Assembly: GCA_900550955.1 (NCBI GenBank)
Contig: URUF01000007.1
Coordinates: 1 to 64,000, forward strand
Reading direction: 5' to 3'
Origin: an uncultured Eubacteriales bacterium
Lineage (GTDB): Bacteria > Bacillota > Clostridia > Christensenellales > Aristaeellaceae
Length of the DNA stretch: 64,000 bases
This document shows positions 1 through 8,610 of the stretch, in pieces. Each line of letters starts with the position of its first letter. Positions within the stretch are counted from its first letter, which is position 1. Under the pieces are notes generated by a model. It saw nothing but the letters and a program-made list of their open reading frames with translations. It was not told the DNA's origin and ran no database searches. A program made the translations under genes and the position numbers.

Positions 1-174
1 AAGCGAAGTGCGGATGGGATAAACGCTGAAGGCATCTAAGCGTGAAGCCCACCTCGAGAATAAGATTCCAGGCAGCAATGCGAGAGACCCCCGGAAGACT
101 ACCGGGCGATAGGTCATCGGTGGAAGTGCGGTAACGCATGGAGCTTGATGATACTAATAGGTCGAGAGCTTGAT
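1..174 (+). rRNA. 23S ribosomal RNA, 3' end (partial)
   Basis: This is the last ~170 nt of 23S rRNA; the gene starts before the window. The conserved 3' domain is recognisable from 'gatgggataaacgctgaagg', the 'gaagcccacctcgagaa' stretch and the closing 'gatactaataggtcgag'. The exact 3' end is set by similarity to Bacillus-type 23S termini and may be off by a few bases. No tRNA gene lies between it and 5S. It contains GAGACC at 84-89, one of only four GAGAC/GTCTC sites found in the window. Confidence 0.95.
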
Positions 175-290
175 TTAGTTGATTCTGGGAAGACCAATAG
201 GGAATGATTGAGAGAGATCTTGTTGAAAGAAAGCTCATATGCAGTTGTCAGGGTGCGAGGGAAAGCGTCCTGATAAAGGAGTTCACCCAT

Positions 291-406
<116 letters not shown>

Positions 407-414
407 TTCCCATT

Positions 415-444
415 CCCGGCTTGCTTATGCAGGCCGGGCTTTTT
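415..444 (+). terminator. rRNA operon intrinsic terminator
   Basis: A GC-rich stem (cccggcttgc / gcaggccggg) with a four-base loop is followed by a T run, just after 5S. Confidence 0.9.
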
Positions 445-480
445 GGTGTGTAAAAAGTACTCCTCCTGCATAGAAAACCG

Positions 481-509
481 TTGTATCGTAAGCCGTATAC
501 CTGTATAAT
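481..509 (+). promoter_or_regulatory. sigma-A promoter of the restriction endonuclease gene
   Basis: A -35 box TTGTAT (481-486), a 17-bp spacer and a perfect -10 box TATAAT (504-509). It would give a ~90-nt leader before the ATG at 606. No GAGAC site lies near it, unlike the methyltransferase promoter. Confidence 0.7.
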
Positions 510-605
510 ATTAACATAGTGATGTACTGCGCATGGAATTCCAAAAGGTTTGCGGAAGGGCTTGGCGAATTGGTTGAAGGCCGTATTCTGCAAGGAGGAT
601 ATACG

Positions 606-2000
606 ATGGCGAGAGAAGAACGGAAATGGCATCCACGCTTTGTGAGATACATGGAGGAGATTGTAAACCATCCCAATTATCGCGGACTTCCTATTGAGCG
701 GAAAGGGGATGGAACGTATCGCTGGATTGCTACTGCGAAGTCTGCGGTTGGTCAGGCGAGGATTGCGTGGTGCATCAATAAAGCCAAGGAATTAGGCTTT
801 GATATTCAACCTGGCGTATATGCAGATGTTATGCTTGCCATCCATCCTACAAAGTGGAAGGTATGCCAAACTTGCGGCAGAGAGATGTCGCTGTTTTATC
901 ATTATCCCAACGCGCAGTTCCTTTCGGGGCTAAACCGCCAGTTTGGCACAGAATATACGGAATGCGACCACATTAGCGATATATGGGATGATTTAATCGA
1001 AAATGGCGTGCGCCATGTCCGGATTGCAGAATTCCTAATTTCAAAAGCCGATTTGGATCTGCCTGCAACGGCCGCTAAGGAGGATATTATTGCTGCGCTA
1101 GAATATGCATGCAGAAAAGGCAATAAAAAATGCTTGGGGCCGGGCGCTATGTCCAACTTTCCTGATCGCTTTGACGGGTTTCATACGTACAACCGTTGTT
1201 GCAGGTCCTCGCAAGATAAGGGCCGCTCAAAAGAAAACTTAAAATCCTATACCAAGGATCGCCGTGCATATGAATATTGGAGCGATGGAAATATCCACGC
1301 GGCAAATCAGTTTATGGGCAGCGCGTTCTTTGACGGCATATCCGCAGATCATATCGGCCCCATTTCGTTGGGTTTTGTTCACGATCCAAGGTATTTGCAG
1401 CCGATGAAGGGCGGAGAAAATTCCGCAAAACGGGACCGCTTACAGGTTGCGGATATTGAAAAAATCATTGAAACAGAGCAACGCACAGGTATCTATCCTA
1501 TGTCCTGGTATTCAAGAAAAATATGGGAGTATATCAAACGCCATTATGCTGCGAACCCCTCCAAAGTGGGCGGAGCGTACCGTGATGCTTTAAAGCAGAA
1601 TATGGCGAATTATATGTACATTCTGTGGTACATCTTGGAGCATTGCCCGGAAAATGGGGAAGCTTTCCTTGTAAGCGCGTTTTTACAGCCTAATTTCAAA
1701 TACTTTGATTACGCCTATGCGTTTAATTCCCAGGGCGAAATTATCAGCAAAGTTCCCCGGCATTATACCGCGAGAAGCCAAAATGAGGCTGAACGGTACT
1801 GCCGCATTGCCATAGACGCTGTATATGACTATATGGACAAGGACAATCGCAACACCATGCCGGATTTGACCCATTCCGATAGGATGTTTTTAGAGAAGAT
1901 TTGCAGCAGCATTCATTCGGGAATGAATCCAGCTATCGTAAAACAGAAAATCGCCGAATTGCTTGAATCCATTCAAGACCGCATCATAATGAGTCTATAA
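606..2000 (+). CDS. Type IIS restriction endonuclease, Alw26I/Eco31I/Esp3I family (HNH nuclease)
   Basis: Predicted type IIS endonuclease of 464 residues. The ATG at 606 is chosen because 'aaggagg' sits 8-9 nt upstream; an in-frame ATG at 519 has no such signal. The catalytic core is an HNH (beta-beta-alpha metal) motif: Asp248-His249 in 'ADHIGP' and Asn272 in 'GGENSAKR', a spacing like that in Eco31I, whose single active site is HNH. Cysteine pairs that could bind zinc occur in the first third ('CQTCG') and before the HNH ('NRCCR'). The protein seems shorter than Eco31I. Its gene converges on the methyltransferase gene, with 25 bp between the stop codons. Base composition is clearly AT-richer than in the housekeeping genes, consistent with transfer. 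The family call is by recognition and context; the target sequence is inferred from depletion of GTCTC in the window. Confidence 0.85.
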   Translation: MAREERKWHPRFVRYMEEIVNHPNYRGLPIERKGDGTYRWIATAKSAVGQARIAWCINKAKELGFDIQPGVYADVMLAIHPTKWKVCQTCGREMSLFYHYPNAQFLSGLNRQFGTEYTECDHISDIWDDLIENGVRHVRIAEFLISKADLDLPATAAKEDIIAALEYACRKGNKKCLGPGAMSNFPDRFDGFHTYNRCCRSSQDKGRSKENLKSYTKDRRAYEYWSDGNIHAANQFMGSAFFDGISADHIGPISLGFVHDPRYLQPMKGGENSAKRDRLQVADIEKIIETEQRTGIYPMSWYSRKIWEYIKRHYAANPSKVGGAYRDALKQNMANYMYILWYILEHCPENGEAFLVSAFLQPNFKYFDYAYAFNSQGEIISKVPRHYTARSQNEAERYCRIAIDAVYDYMDKDNRNTMPDLTHSDRMFLEKICSSIHSGMNPAIVKQKIAELLESIQDRIIMSL

Positions 2001-2025
2001 AGAGCAGTTAAGCCGGAGCGGCCCT

Positions 2026-5000
2026 TCAAGGCTGATTCGGCTTTGCTGATGCCCATTCAAATAAGGATAATTGTATGGCTTTGGCCTGTTTATCAGACGC
2101 TACGCCGTCATCGTCTGTATCCAAACTATGGCAGGCAATGATTCCCCGCGGATCGGCAACGCTGTCCAGATAATCATCAATAGAGGAAGAATGCTTCAAA
2201 TATCGCAAAAACGGCGACGTATATGAGCTGCCGTACCGGGCTTTTTCAGAGCACTCCACTTGCTCCAGGTCATAAATTGCTTCATATGCGGTGATTTGAT
2301 GATCGTCATTAGGCGTAACCGGCTCAGGAAATAATTCCGCAGGCATAATGCCAATATCTTTGCGAGTACACAGAATAATCACTCTCTTTCGGCGCTGGGG
2401 AACGCCGTAATGGTTAGCATGCAATTTGCGCGCCTCTGTATAGTAGCCCAGCTCCGAAAAAAGCTCAATAATATTTCTGTATGTTTCTCCGCCTTGGTAA
2501 CTTAAGAGGCCCTCCACATTTTCAAAAACGATAACTTTTGGATTGACCCCCGATACGATGTCTACAAAGTGACGGAATAATTGATTCCTCGGGTCGTTTT
2601 TCATTCGATAGCCCGCGAGGGAAAAACCTTGGCACGGCGGGCCGCCGCAAATGATATCCGCACCAGAACGCACGCCGGCTTGAATAATGGCTTGTTTGGT
2701 GCTTTCTTCCGTAATATCTCCGCACAGAACCGGGATTTCGGGACAATTGGTTTTGAGCGTTACACAGGCGCTTTGCGCAAAATCATTCGCAATAACCGCA
2801 TTGATGCCCGCTTGCTTAAAACCATAAGTCATTCCGCCCGCGCCAGAAAACAGATCGACGGAGGTAACGCAGCCTGTTTTATTGCGGATGCTCTTGCCTA
2901 AAGCGTATGCAAGTAGCACCGGAACAGCATTGCCTACTTGCTTAAGCATATCGGATTTGTTTCCACAGAACAGGTAATCATCCGGAAAGCACTGGAATCT
3001 GGCGGCTTCGCGCACGCTGATTACTCTATCGTGAACCGGATGCACATAAGTGCCGTTTCCCGGCCGATTAAAGTAAGTGGTAATCGTGTAAGACGGCTTT
3101 GAATAATCGATGCGCCCATATAGCGTAGTGCGGCCGCCTGTTTGCGTAATCTTTGATAACCGTTTTGATTTCTGAACCGTTTCGGCAGGAATATCCTTCC
3201 AGCTTCCGCCCTGCGGAATGGGCGCGATCATCTCCAAATCCAGGCCGCTAAGTTTAAAGGTAGTGTGGTTCAATATGCAGCCATTCAATAAGGCGCGATA
3301 CTTCTTTTCCAAACCTTCCAGAACGCGGACGTCAAATTTTGTGGCATCCGGTTTTTTTCCAAAACACAAATCCTTTACAGAGGCATTTCCCTGTATAACG
3401 GCGCAGCTTTCCTCAAAAGATACGCCGGGAATCATTTGCTGCAGATCACGGAAAAATGCGCGCATTACGGACTGCCGGTCTTTAAAAACGGATTCCTCCG
3501 TACAATCCGCGCGGGCATTACGAGGTATCACGGTATCGTGCTGCGCCTGCGAAATACCGTACGCTTCATATACCAACGAGTTAATGCTAACAAGTAATTC
3601 CTCCTCCGATGTGCTAAGGTATTGCTGCACAAGCGCGGATAGTTCTCCCTTTCGCGGATAGGATACTGGAATTGGGAAATTATCGATTTCGTAGTTGTTT
3701 ATATGATTATTGCTGCTTGTCAATTTGAAATACCAGTCAATCAGTTCGGAATTGAGAATACCCATCAAAAAGAATATATCAACGCCATCCTGATTGCTTT
3801 CCAAGGAGATAAAGTTACAGCTATTTGCCAAAACGCAGTTGCATGGAACCAATGTAAACGCAATGCGCCGCTTTTTGGCCATATTGACGATTTGCTGACA
3901 AACCAACCGTTCCCTCATGATGTAGCGGCGCTTCGCCGTTGCTTGCACAAACTGCTCTGTAACATATTCTTTTTTGGGAAGCTCAATGGTCGTATAATAC
4001 CCGATATGGCGGCCTCGCAACAACTGATACGGCGTTTCAGCGCTAACAATGGCCTCTTTGTGAAAGGTGATATCCAACTCGCCCCGCAGATTTGAAATGT
4101 AGGGGATTTCTTTAATCGTGGGGTGTTTTCGCATAATCGTGCGAATGCGGTATTCATTTTCAGATAGTACGAGTATCGCGTTGCCTGTCGAGTCGTCGAT
4201 GATATCGTCAATGAGGGCATACGAGCCCTGCCTGATGCCGCCGTTAAAGGAGCCGTCGATCAAAATTTTTTCTGTACGCCGTCCCTTTTGCAGCAGCATA
4301 GCGCACAGGGCTTGCGAGGAATCCAGATAACTGCTGTTTTCAGAAATCAACCGAAGGGAGCTGACAGACGTGCTATCCAATATCCTTGTGCGAAGCTTAG
4401 CACAGGACTTATCAGACAAAATAGAGGCCGGGATTAATAGAGAGCAAGTACCGCTGGGCGAAAGATATCTCTCGATAATTTCCTCGACAAAAAGCTTGTA
4501 TAGGTTGAGCGTGCCGGAGGTTGAATACGCAAAGCGCCTGCTTGCGAGCTTTCCAATTGTGCTGTATTTTTGCTTATCATCCGCTTTTTGAGCGTCGGTC
4601 TGATAATGCGCGCGTTCGGCTTTTAGGTTTTTATAGGGCGGATTTGTAGCAACAATATCAAAGCCGCTTTTAACGATGCGGCTATCGAATACTTCTTCAA
4701 CCGGAATATAGTGGATATCCGCAGCATCCACATCGAATAAAAGGCCGCCTCCTACATGGGTGTCAAAATATTCTGCTGTGAGCGTTATCCCAAACCATTC
4801 CTGCGCCAATAGCGTAAGGCTCTTGCGATAAACCTCCAACGCGCCCCTGTTGATATCGCAGGCATAGATGTGATTTAGCAATTCTTGATATTGTTCGGTG
4901 GGAAACATCATTTCTTTGCAAACACGCAAATAGGCAAAAACGAAGTTTCCGGCGCCAACGCAAGGCTCCAAAAAGGTCTTGCTGAACAAAACATGCTGCG

Positions 5001-5175
5001 CGGAGGGCGGGAAACTGTTTACAAGCTCCGTCATCATGCCATACGCCAAATCCAGATCGGTAAAATAACAGCCCATCTGCTTTCTGTGAAGCGCATCCAT
5101 AGATTGCTCGTATGATATGCTAGCTGAATGTAACGTTTGCCAAATCATATCGGCTTTATCTGTAAGTGGTTCCAT
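2026..5175 (-). CDS. Bifunctional DNA methyltransferase: N6-adenine domain fused to a circularly permuted C5-cytosine domain
   Basis: 1049-residue modification enzyme partnering the convergent endonuclease. The N-terminal half is an N6-adenine methyltransferase: AdoMet motif 'EPCVGAGNF' near residue 70 and catalytic NPPY near 177, followed by a target-recognition-like region to about 530. The C-terminal half is a C5-cytosine methyltransferase in permuted order. Motif IX ('SVREAARFQCFPD', ~719) and motif X ('QVGNAVP', ~747) come first, then motif I ('DLFSGAGGM', ~772), the catalytic PCQ (~846), ENV, and QRR of motif VIII. Alw26I, Eco31I and Esp3I systems are known to methylate adenine on one strand and cytosine on the other of their asymmetric site, so one fused enzyme could protect both strands. 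The ATG at 5175 has a 'gggga' ribosome site and a strong promoter close upstream. The gene is AT-rich relative to its surroundings. Confidence 0.9.
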   Translation of the reverse strand: MEPLTDKADMIWQTLHSASISYEQSMDALHRKQMGCYFTDLDLAYGMMTELVNSFPPSAQHVLFSKTFLEPCVGAGNFVFAYLRVCKEMMFPTEQYQELLNHIYACDINRGALEVYRKSLTLLAQEWFGITLTAEYFDTHVGGGLLFDVDAADIHYIPVEEVFDSRIVKSGFDIVATNPPYKNLKAERAHYQTDAQKADDKQKYSTIGKLASRRFAYSTSGTLNLYKLFVEEIIERYLSPSGTCSLLIPASILSDKSCAKLRTRILDSTSVSSLRLISENSSYLDSSQALCAMLLQKGRRTEKILIDGSFNGGIRQGSYALIDDIIDDSTGNAILVLSENEYRIRTIMRKHPTIKEIPYISNLRGELDITFHKEAIVSAETPYQLLRGRHIGYYTTIELPKKEYVTEQFVQATAKRRYIMRERLVCQQIVNMAKKRRIAFTLVPCNCVLANSCNFISLESNQDGVDIFFLMGILNSELIDWYFKLTSSNNHINNYEIDNFPIPVSYPRKGELSALVQQYLSTSEEELLVSINSLVYEAYGISQAQHDTVIPRNARADCTEESVFKDRQSVMRAFFRDLQQMIPGVSFEESCAVIQGNASVKDLCFGKKPDATKFDVRVLEGLEKKYRALLNGCILNHTTFKLSGLDLEMIAPIPQGGSWKDIPAETVQKSKRLSKITQTGGRTTLYGRIDYSKPSYTITTYFNRPGNGTYVHPVHDRVISVREAARFQCFPDDYLFCGNKSDMLKQVGNAVPVLLAYALGKSIRNKTGCVTSVDLFSGAGGMTYGFKQAGINAVIANDFAQSACVTLKTNCPEIPVLCGDITEESTKQAIIQAGVRSGADIICGGPPCQGFSLAGYRMKNDPRNQLFRHFVDIVSGVNPKVIVFENVEGLLSYQGGETYRNIIELFSELGYYTEARKLHANHYGVPQRRKRVIILCTRKDIGIMPAELFPEPVTPNDDHQITAYEAIYDLEQVECSEKARYGSSYTSPFLRYLKHSSSIDDYLDSVADPRGIIACHSLDTDDDGVASDKQAKAIQLSLFEWASAKPNQP

Positions 5176-5208
5176 CTATTCGTCCCCCGATGATTCTTGC
5201 CGGGCTTT

Positions 5209-5237
5209 ATTATAGCATACGAATACCGAAAAGCCAA
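5209..5237 (-). promoter_or_regulatory. sigma-A promoter of the methyltransferase gene
   Basis: Read on the minus strand: TTGGCT (-35, at 5232-5237), a 17-bp spacer and TATAAT (-10, at 5209-5214). It is about 34 bp from the start codon. Two GAGACG sites lie immediately upstream of the -35 box. Confidence 0.75.
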
Positions 5238-5240
5238 TCG

Positions 5241-5260
5241 GAGACGGAAAAAATGAGACG
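5241..5260. promoter_or_regulatory. Twin GAGACG (CGTCTC) sites beside the methyltransferase promoter
   Basis: GAGACG occurs at 5241-5246 and 5255-5260, 14 bp apart in the same orientation, starting 3 bp upstream of the -35 box. The core 5-mer is otherwise nearly absent from the window. These may be operator-like sites read by the methyltransferase or the endonuclease. That role is inferred from position only. Confidence 0.45.
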
Positions 5261-5486
5261 CAAATCAGGAGAAGCAATACAGACGCAGTTCCTCCTGTTC
5301 CGGGCACATTGTTTAGACCATTCCCATATACCACGAAACTGAACCGATGGGGGTTTTTGAAGTTTATGGAGCCCAACGAGGGAATTCTGATAACGGAAAA
5401 GGGCATATGGAACGAGCCGGCTTGCGACGAATAGTTGGGATACGTTGAAGAAGACACTGAAATTCGTTAGGTTTGGAAGTGCAGAA
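5261..5486. other. Intergenic stretch between methyltransferase promoter and PHP gene
   Basis: No intact gene is seen here. On the plus strand a frame is open from 5216 to a stop at 5432-5434 (72 codons) without a convincing start or ribosome site; its end reads like a real C-terminus (…KFMEPNEGILITEKG…). It may be a gene remnant. A minus-strand frame over the same bases has biased, protein-unlike composition. Confidence 0.3.
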
Positions 5487-6296
5487 ATGTTTTACGCTGA
5501 TTATCATATCCATAGCTTATATTCATTTGATTCCATGGCGGACTTAAATGATATATGTCAATATGCCGTTAGGATGAACCTAAAGGAGATAGCGCTAACA
5601 GATCACCTGGATCTTCATTATCCATACGGGAAATGGGATCCACATTATTTGGCGCACGAAACGCAGCGTGAAGCATCTGTAAAGCAAATGCAGGATAAAT
5701 ACAGGGGCGTCCTTCAAATCCGATACGGTTTGGAATTGGGGCAGCCGACGCGCGATGACGATTTCCTTCAAGCGTTTCTTTCCACGCGCCAATTTGATTT
5801 CATTTTGGGGTCGATCCACTATACAACGGATGAACGAGAAATTTTGGCGATTCCATATAATGACTTTGAAACGGCAAATGAAGTGCTGATAGAGTATTTT
5901 CAAAACGTACTCCAGATGCTGGATTGCGACCGGTTTGACGTTGTGGCTCATATATGCCACCCGCTGCGGGTGATGGAAAATGCGTTTGCCAAGCCATCGC
6001 TTTTGCAGTACGCTGATTATATTGAACCTATTTTGAAAAAGATGATCGAAAAGGGGAAAGGGCTGGAGGTTAGCACAAAAGGAATGCGCTATTGGATTCG
6101 GTCTTTCGAACCCGAACCCGAATTTTTGAAGATGTATCATGATTTGGGCGGGGAGCTTATTACAGTGGGGACGGATTCCCATGAGGCTTGCACCGTGGGC
6201 TCTAGCGTGGCTGAAGCGTATGCGTATATAAAGCGCGCGGGGTTTCAATATATCACAACGTATGCAAACCATCAGCCAACGCAGCATCGGATTTGA
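5487..6296 (+). CDS. PHP-domain phosphoesterase, histidinol-phosphatase HisK-like
   Basis: 269-residue PHP-superfamily hydrolase. Metal ligands are visible: the N-terminal 'DYHIHS' (HxH), 'DHLD' (~35), 'ELGQP', 'GSIHY' and the late 'GTDSHE'. This layout and length fit the HisK/HisJ family of histidinol phosphatases, but many relatives are annotated without proven substrates, and no his genes are nearby. I start at ATG 5487, as the family begins a few residues before HxH and a weak 'ggaag' precedes it; an in-frame TTG at 5445 would add 14 residues. Codon use is AT-rich like the restriction genes, so it probably belongs to the same acquired block. The gene ends shortly before the 412-bp hairpin element. 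Confidence 0.8.
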   Translation: MFYADYHIHSLYSFDSMADLNDICQYAVRMNLKEIALTDHLDLHYPYGKWDPHYLAHETQREASVKQMQDKYRGVLQIRYGLELGQPTRDDDFLQAFLSTRQFDFILGSIHYTTDEREILAIPYNDFETANEVLIEYFQNVLQMLDCDRFDVVAHICHPLRVMENAFAKPSLLQYADYIEPILKKMIEKGKGLEVSTKGMRYWIRSFEPEPEFLKMYHDLGGELITVGTDSHEACTVGSSVAEAYAYIKRAGFQYITTYANHQPTQHRI

Positions 6297-6373
6297 AAAA
6301 GAAGCCTATGGCGGCTTACGGCTTCAGGGCATTGGGTTGCGCGGCAAAAGCGGCTGAAGAACCACGCCTTATT

Positions 6374-6785
6374 GCGGAAAAAAATAGGGGCGGCGCTTTA
6401 TAGAAGCGACGCCCCTCAGACTGTCGATAAACCCCATAGGAGGCTTGGAGGGCCGCAGACCCGCAACCTCAATCGTCGTTCTGGCCACTGCCGTGGCCAG
6501 CCCTCGTTTCGGTTGATATCCTCCGGGTCGCTTTGCCCTTCGGGCAATGGCCCACAGGGCCACCGCTTCCCTCCGTCAACCTCCAAGTGTAATCCGGCCC
6601 CAGCGACATGTGCGGTGGGGCCGGAAGCCTTGCGTAGCAAGGTTTCCTTACGCTGTTCGCCGCCCGGCGAGCGAAGCGAGTAGGCGAACGGCGCAACTCT
6701 CGGCGGAAAAGATCGCCGTAGGCGAGCTTTTTCGACGGCCTGAGGGGCGGCGCTTTGTAGAAGCGTCGCCCCTATTTTTTTTCGG
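6374..6785. repeat. 412-bp structured intergenic element with long inverted ends
   Basis: The ends (6374-6432 and 6727-6785) are imperfect inverted repeats of about 56 bp, starting 'gcggaaaaaaatagggg' and ending 'cccctattttttttcggc'. Each end is itself a hairpin (6386-6416 and 6743-6773, stem aggggcg-gcgctt). Between them lie further hairpins, e.g. around 'gcccttcgggc', 'ggccccagcg…cggtggggcc' and 'cttgcgtagcaag'. No convincing protein is encoded; open frames here are by-products of GC-rich palindromes. It resembles a non-autonomous mobile element (MITE-like) or a large palindromic intergenic repeat. Only this copy is in the window. It fills the 543-bp gap between the PHP gene and the sigma-factor gene. 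Confidence 0.7.
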
Positions 6786-6839
6786 CAGGATGTTACCTTT
6801 TGCATGGCTAATCCCTCTTATATAGCGGAGGTGGGAAAC

Positions 6840-7355
6840 GTGAGCAAGGAGGAGCTGGATGCGGGCATATGGGAGATACGCATAGCGCTTTTGCGCCTGG
6901 CGGGCAGCATATTGCAGCATCCGCAAAACGCGGAGGATGCGGTTTCGCAGGCGATTGTAACGGCGTATCAAAAGCTAGATACGCTGCGCGACGCCACATC
7001 GCTTAAGCCCTGGCTGATGAAGATCACCGTGCGCTGCTGCTGGGACCAAAGCCGCAAGCAGCGCAGGGAGCCAGCCTATGGGGAGCCAGCGCTGATGGGT
7101 AAGCGCCTGTTTGCGCCGGGGCCGCAGCCAACGCTGTATGACACCCTGATGCGTTTGCCGCCAAACCTGGCGCAGGTATTGACGCTGTATTATTACGAGG
7201 GGTATTCGACGGCGGAAATTGGCAGGCTGCTGGAGCTTTCCCGGCCTACGGTATCCATGCGGTTAAGCAGGGGCCGCAGGCAGCTTAAGGAGCTGCTGTT
7301 AACAGAGGAGCAGGAAACGGAAGGAGAGGATCGCATTGAAACGGCAGGCATTTGA
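6840..7355 (+). CDS. RNA polymerase sigma factor, sigma-70/ECF-like
   Basis: 171-residue ECF-type sigma factor. Region 2 spans roughly residues 10-75 ('AEDAVSQAIVTAYQKL…SLKPWLMKI'). Region 4 is the helix-turn-helix 'LPPNLAQVLTLYY…STAEIGRLLELSRPTVSMRLSRGR' near residues 108-160. I prefer GTG 6840 because 'cggaggt' lies 7 nt upstream; an ATG at 6804 is in frame but lacks a site and is close to the repeat element. The stop overlaps the next gene by 20 bp, the usual layout of an ECF sigma factor coupled to its anti-sigma factor. Target genes are unknown. Confidence 0.85.
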   Translation: MSKEELDAGIWEIRIALLRLAGSILQHPQNAEDAVSQAIVTAYQKLDTLRDATSLKPWLMKITVRCCWDQSRKQRREPAYGEPALMGKRLFAPGPQPTLYDTLMRLPPNLAQVLTLYYYEGYSTAEIGRLLELSRPTVSMRLSRGRRQLKELLLTEEQETEGEDRIETAGI

Positions 7356-8610
7356 TGAAGCGTTGCGTGAGAGGGCGCGGCGCGAGCGCTTTGAGGTAGA
7401 GGCAGACGTGGATTTTGCGCTGCGCGGGGCGATGGAGCATGGAAAAACCGCCGGAAAAAGCGTGGGAGAGGCTATGACGCGCAGAAGGCTGCGGCTGCTG
7501 CCAGCCATGGCGGCCGCGCTCGCCTGCGTCGCGCTGGGATTGGCGCTCATGCAGCCGCCGAAGGATTTGCTGCGCGGCACGGCGGCGCCAACGGAAGCGC
7601 CCGAAGATATGGAAATCACAATGCCGCTTGCACAGCGGAAGCCAAAACGGGAGCCTGAGGTTCAGGCGATTCTGCGCGCAAGCAACGACTGGGCATGCGC
7701 CGAGTTCACCCTTTCCAACGATACGGAGGATATTTGGCTGATGGATTTGACGGCGGCGGCAGACGGCGTTGCGCTTGAAACGGCGGACGGCCTGATTTGG
7801 CTGGAGCCGGGAGCAAGCTGCACGGCCCGCGCGGCATGGATGCCCGGCCAAGCGCCCGGTGGGTTCGGGGAAACGCTTCCTATGAGCTGGAGCTGCACCG
7901 CTTACCGCGTAACGGCAGACCTTCTGCATTGGATGGACGGCGAATGGCTGGAGCCGGGCCAGGAGGGATACGAGGCGCAGCAGGGGCTGATTGAGGACGC
8001 CTTTACCAACGGCGCGCTGATTCTGGCCCCTGGCGATTGGGAAAATGGCGTGGCAGGGCCAATGAGGCTGGCGGTTCCCGGCAGGTTCTACGGGGAGCAT
8101 CCGGACGTGTCGGAATTGGCGTATTATCTGGGACAGGGGATGCTGGAAAAGAGCGATACCAAGATGGGGACGCAGCTGGATCTGTCTTGCTTCCTGGATT
8201 TTGTGGCGACGGACGCGCCGTTGGCTGTGAAGCTATGCCAAGGCTATGTGAAACGCCTGATGCGGATGGATATTGGCCCGGAGTATATCCATTGCATGGT
8301 GGACAGGGTATTTGAAACGGAAAAGGAAGCCGAGGAATTTTGGCGAGAAGGGCTTTCGGGGTTTCATGGCGATACGGTTATGAAGGGCGGCGGCGCGATT
8401 AGTTACGATGCGTTGCGTGCCAATGAGCTGGATGTGGAAGGCGGAAACTGGGGAGCCGTTGGCGTGCCGTGGCAGGATAGCGCAGGCAGGTGGCACATCA
8501 CCAACGAGGCCCTTTGTTACCCGGTGAGCGGCCTGAAAAGCGGCGATACGCTCACCCTAAAGGCCGATGGGATTGCGGACGAGGAGGCTTTTTCCTATGT
8601 GGTTCCGTAA
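7336..8610 (+). CDS. Predicted membrane-anchored anti-sigma factor
   Basis: 424 residues from TTG 7336, preceded by 'aaggagagg'. It has a charged cytoplasmic N-terminus (~50 residues), one membrane helix ('LLPAMAAALACVALGLALM', about residues 54-72) and a large extracytoplasmic part with no motif I can name. Such a topology directly after, and overlapping, an ECF sigma gene is typical of DUF4179-like anti-sigma factors, which hold the sigma factor at the membrane until an envelope signal arrives. The role is inferred from topology and context. The 3' end overlaps a small reading frame at 8597. Confidence 0.65.
   Translation: MKRQAFDEALRERARRERFEVEADVDFALRGAMEHGKTAGKSVGEAMTRRRLRLLPAMAAALACVALGLALMQPPKDLLRGTAAPTEAPEDMEITMPLAQRKPKREPEVQAILRASNDWACAEFTLSNDTEDIWLMDLTAAADGVALETADGLIWLEPGASCTARAAWMPGQAPGGFGETLPMSWSCTAYRVTADLLHWMDGEWLEPGQEGYEAQQGLIEDAFTNGALILAPGDWENGVAGPMRLAVPGRFYGEHPDVSELAYYLGQGMLEKSDTKMGTQLDLSCFLDFVATDAPLAVKLCQGYVKRLMRMDIGPEYIHCMVDRVFETEKEAEEFWREGLSGFHGDTVMKGGGAISYDALRANELDVEGGNWGAVGVPWQDSAGRWHITNEALCYPVSGLKSGDTLTLKADGIADEEAFSYVVP

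Noticed and set aside
175..290. tRNA genes in the 23S-5S spacer or after 5S
   Set aside because: No cloverleaf or TψC-like sequence is visible. No tRNA was found elsewhere in the window.
5176..5457. Minus-strand 93-codon frame directly upstream of the methyltransferase
   Set aside because: It overlaps the methyltransferase promoter, its ribosome site is poor and the composition is not protein-like.
6372..6971. Several 60-130 codon frames on both strands across the hairpin element
   Set aside because: They are mutual shadows of GC-rich palindromes (Arg/Pro/Gly-rich products) without ribosome sites or family features.
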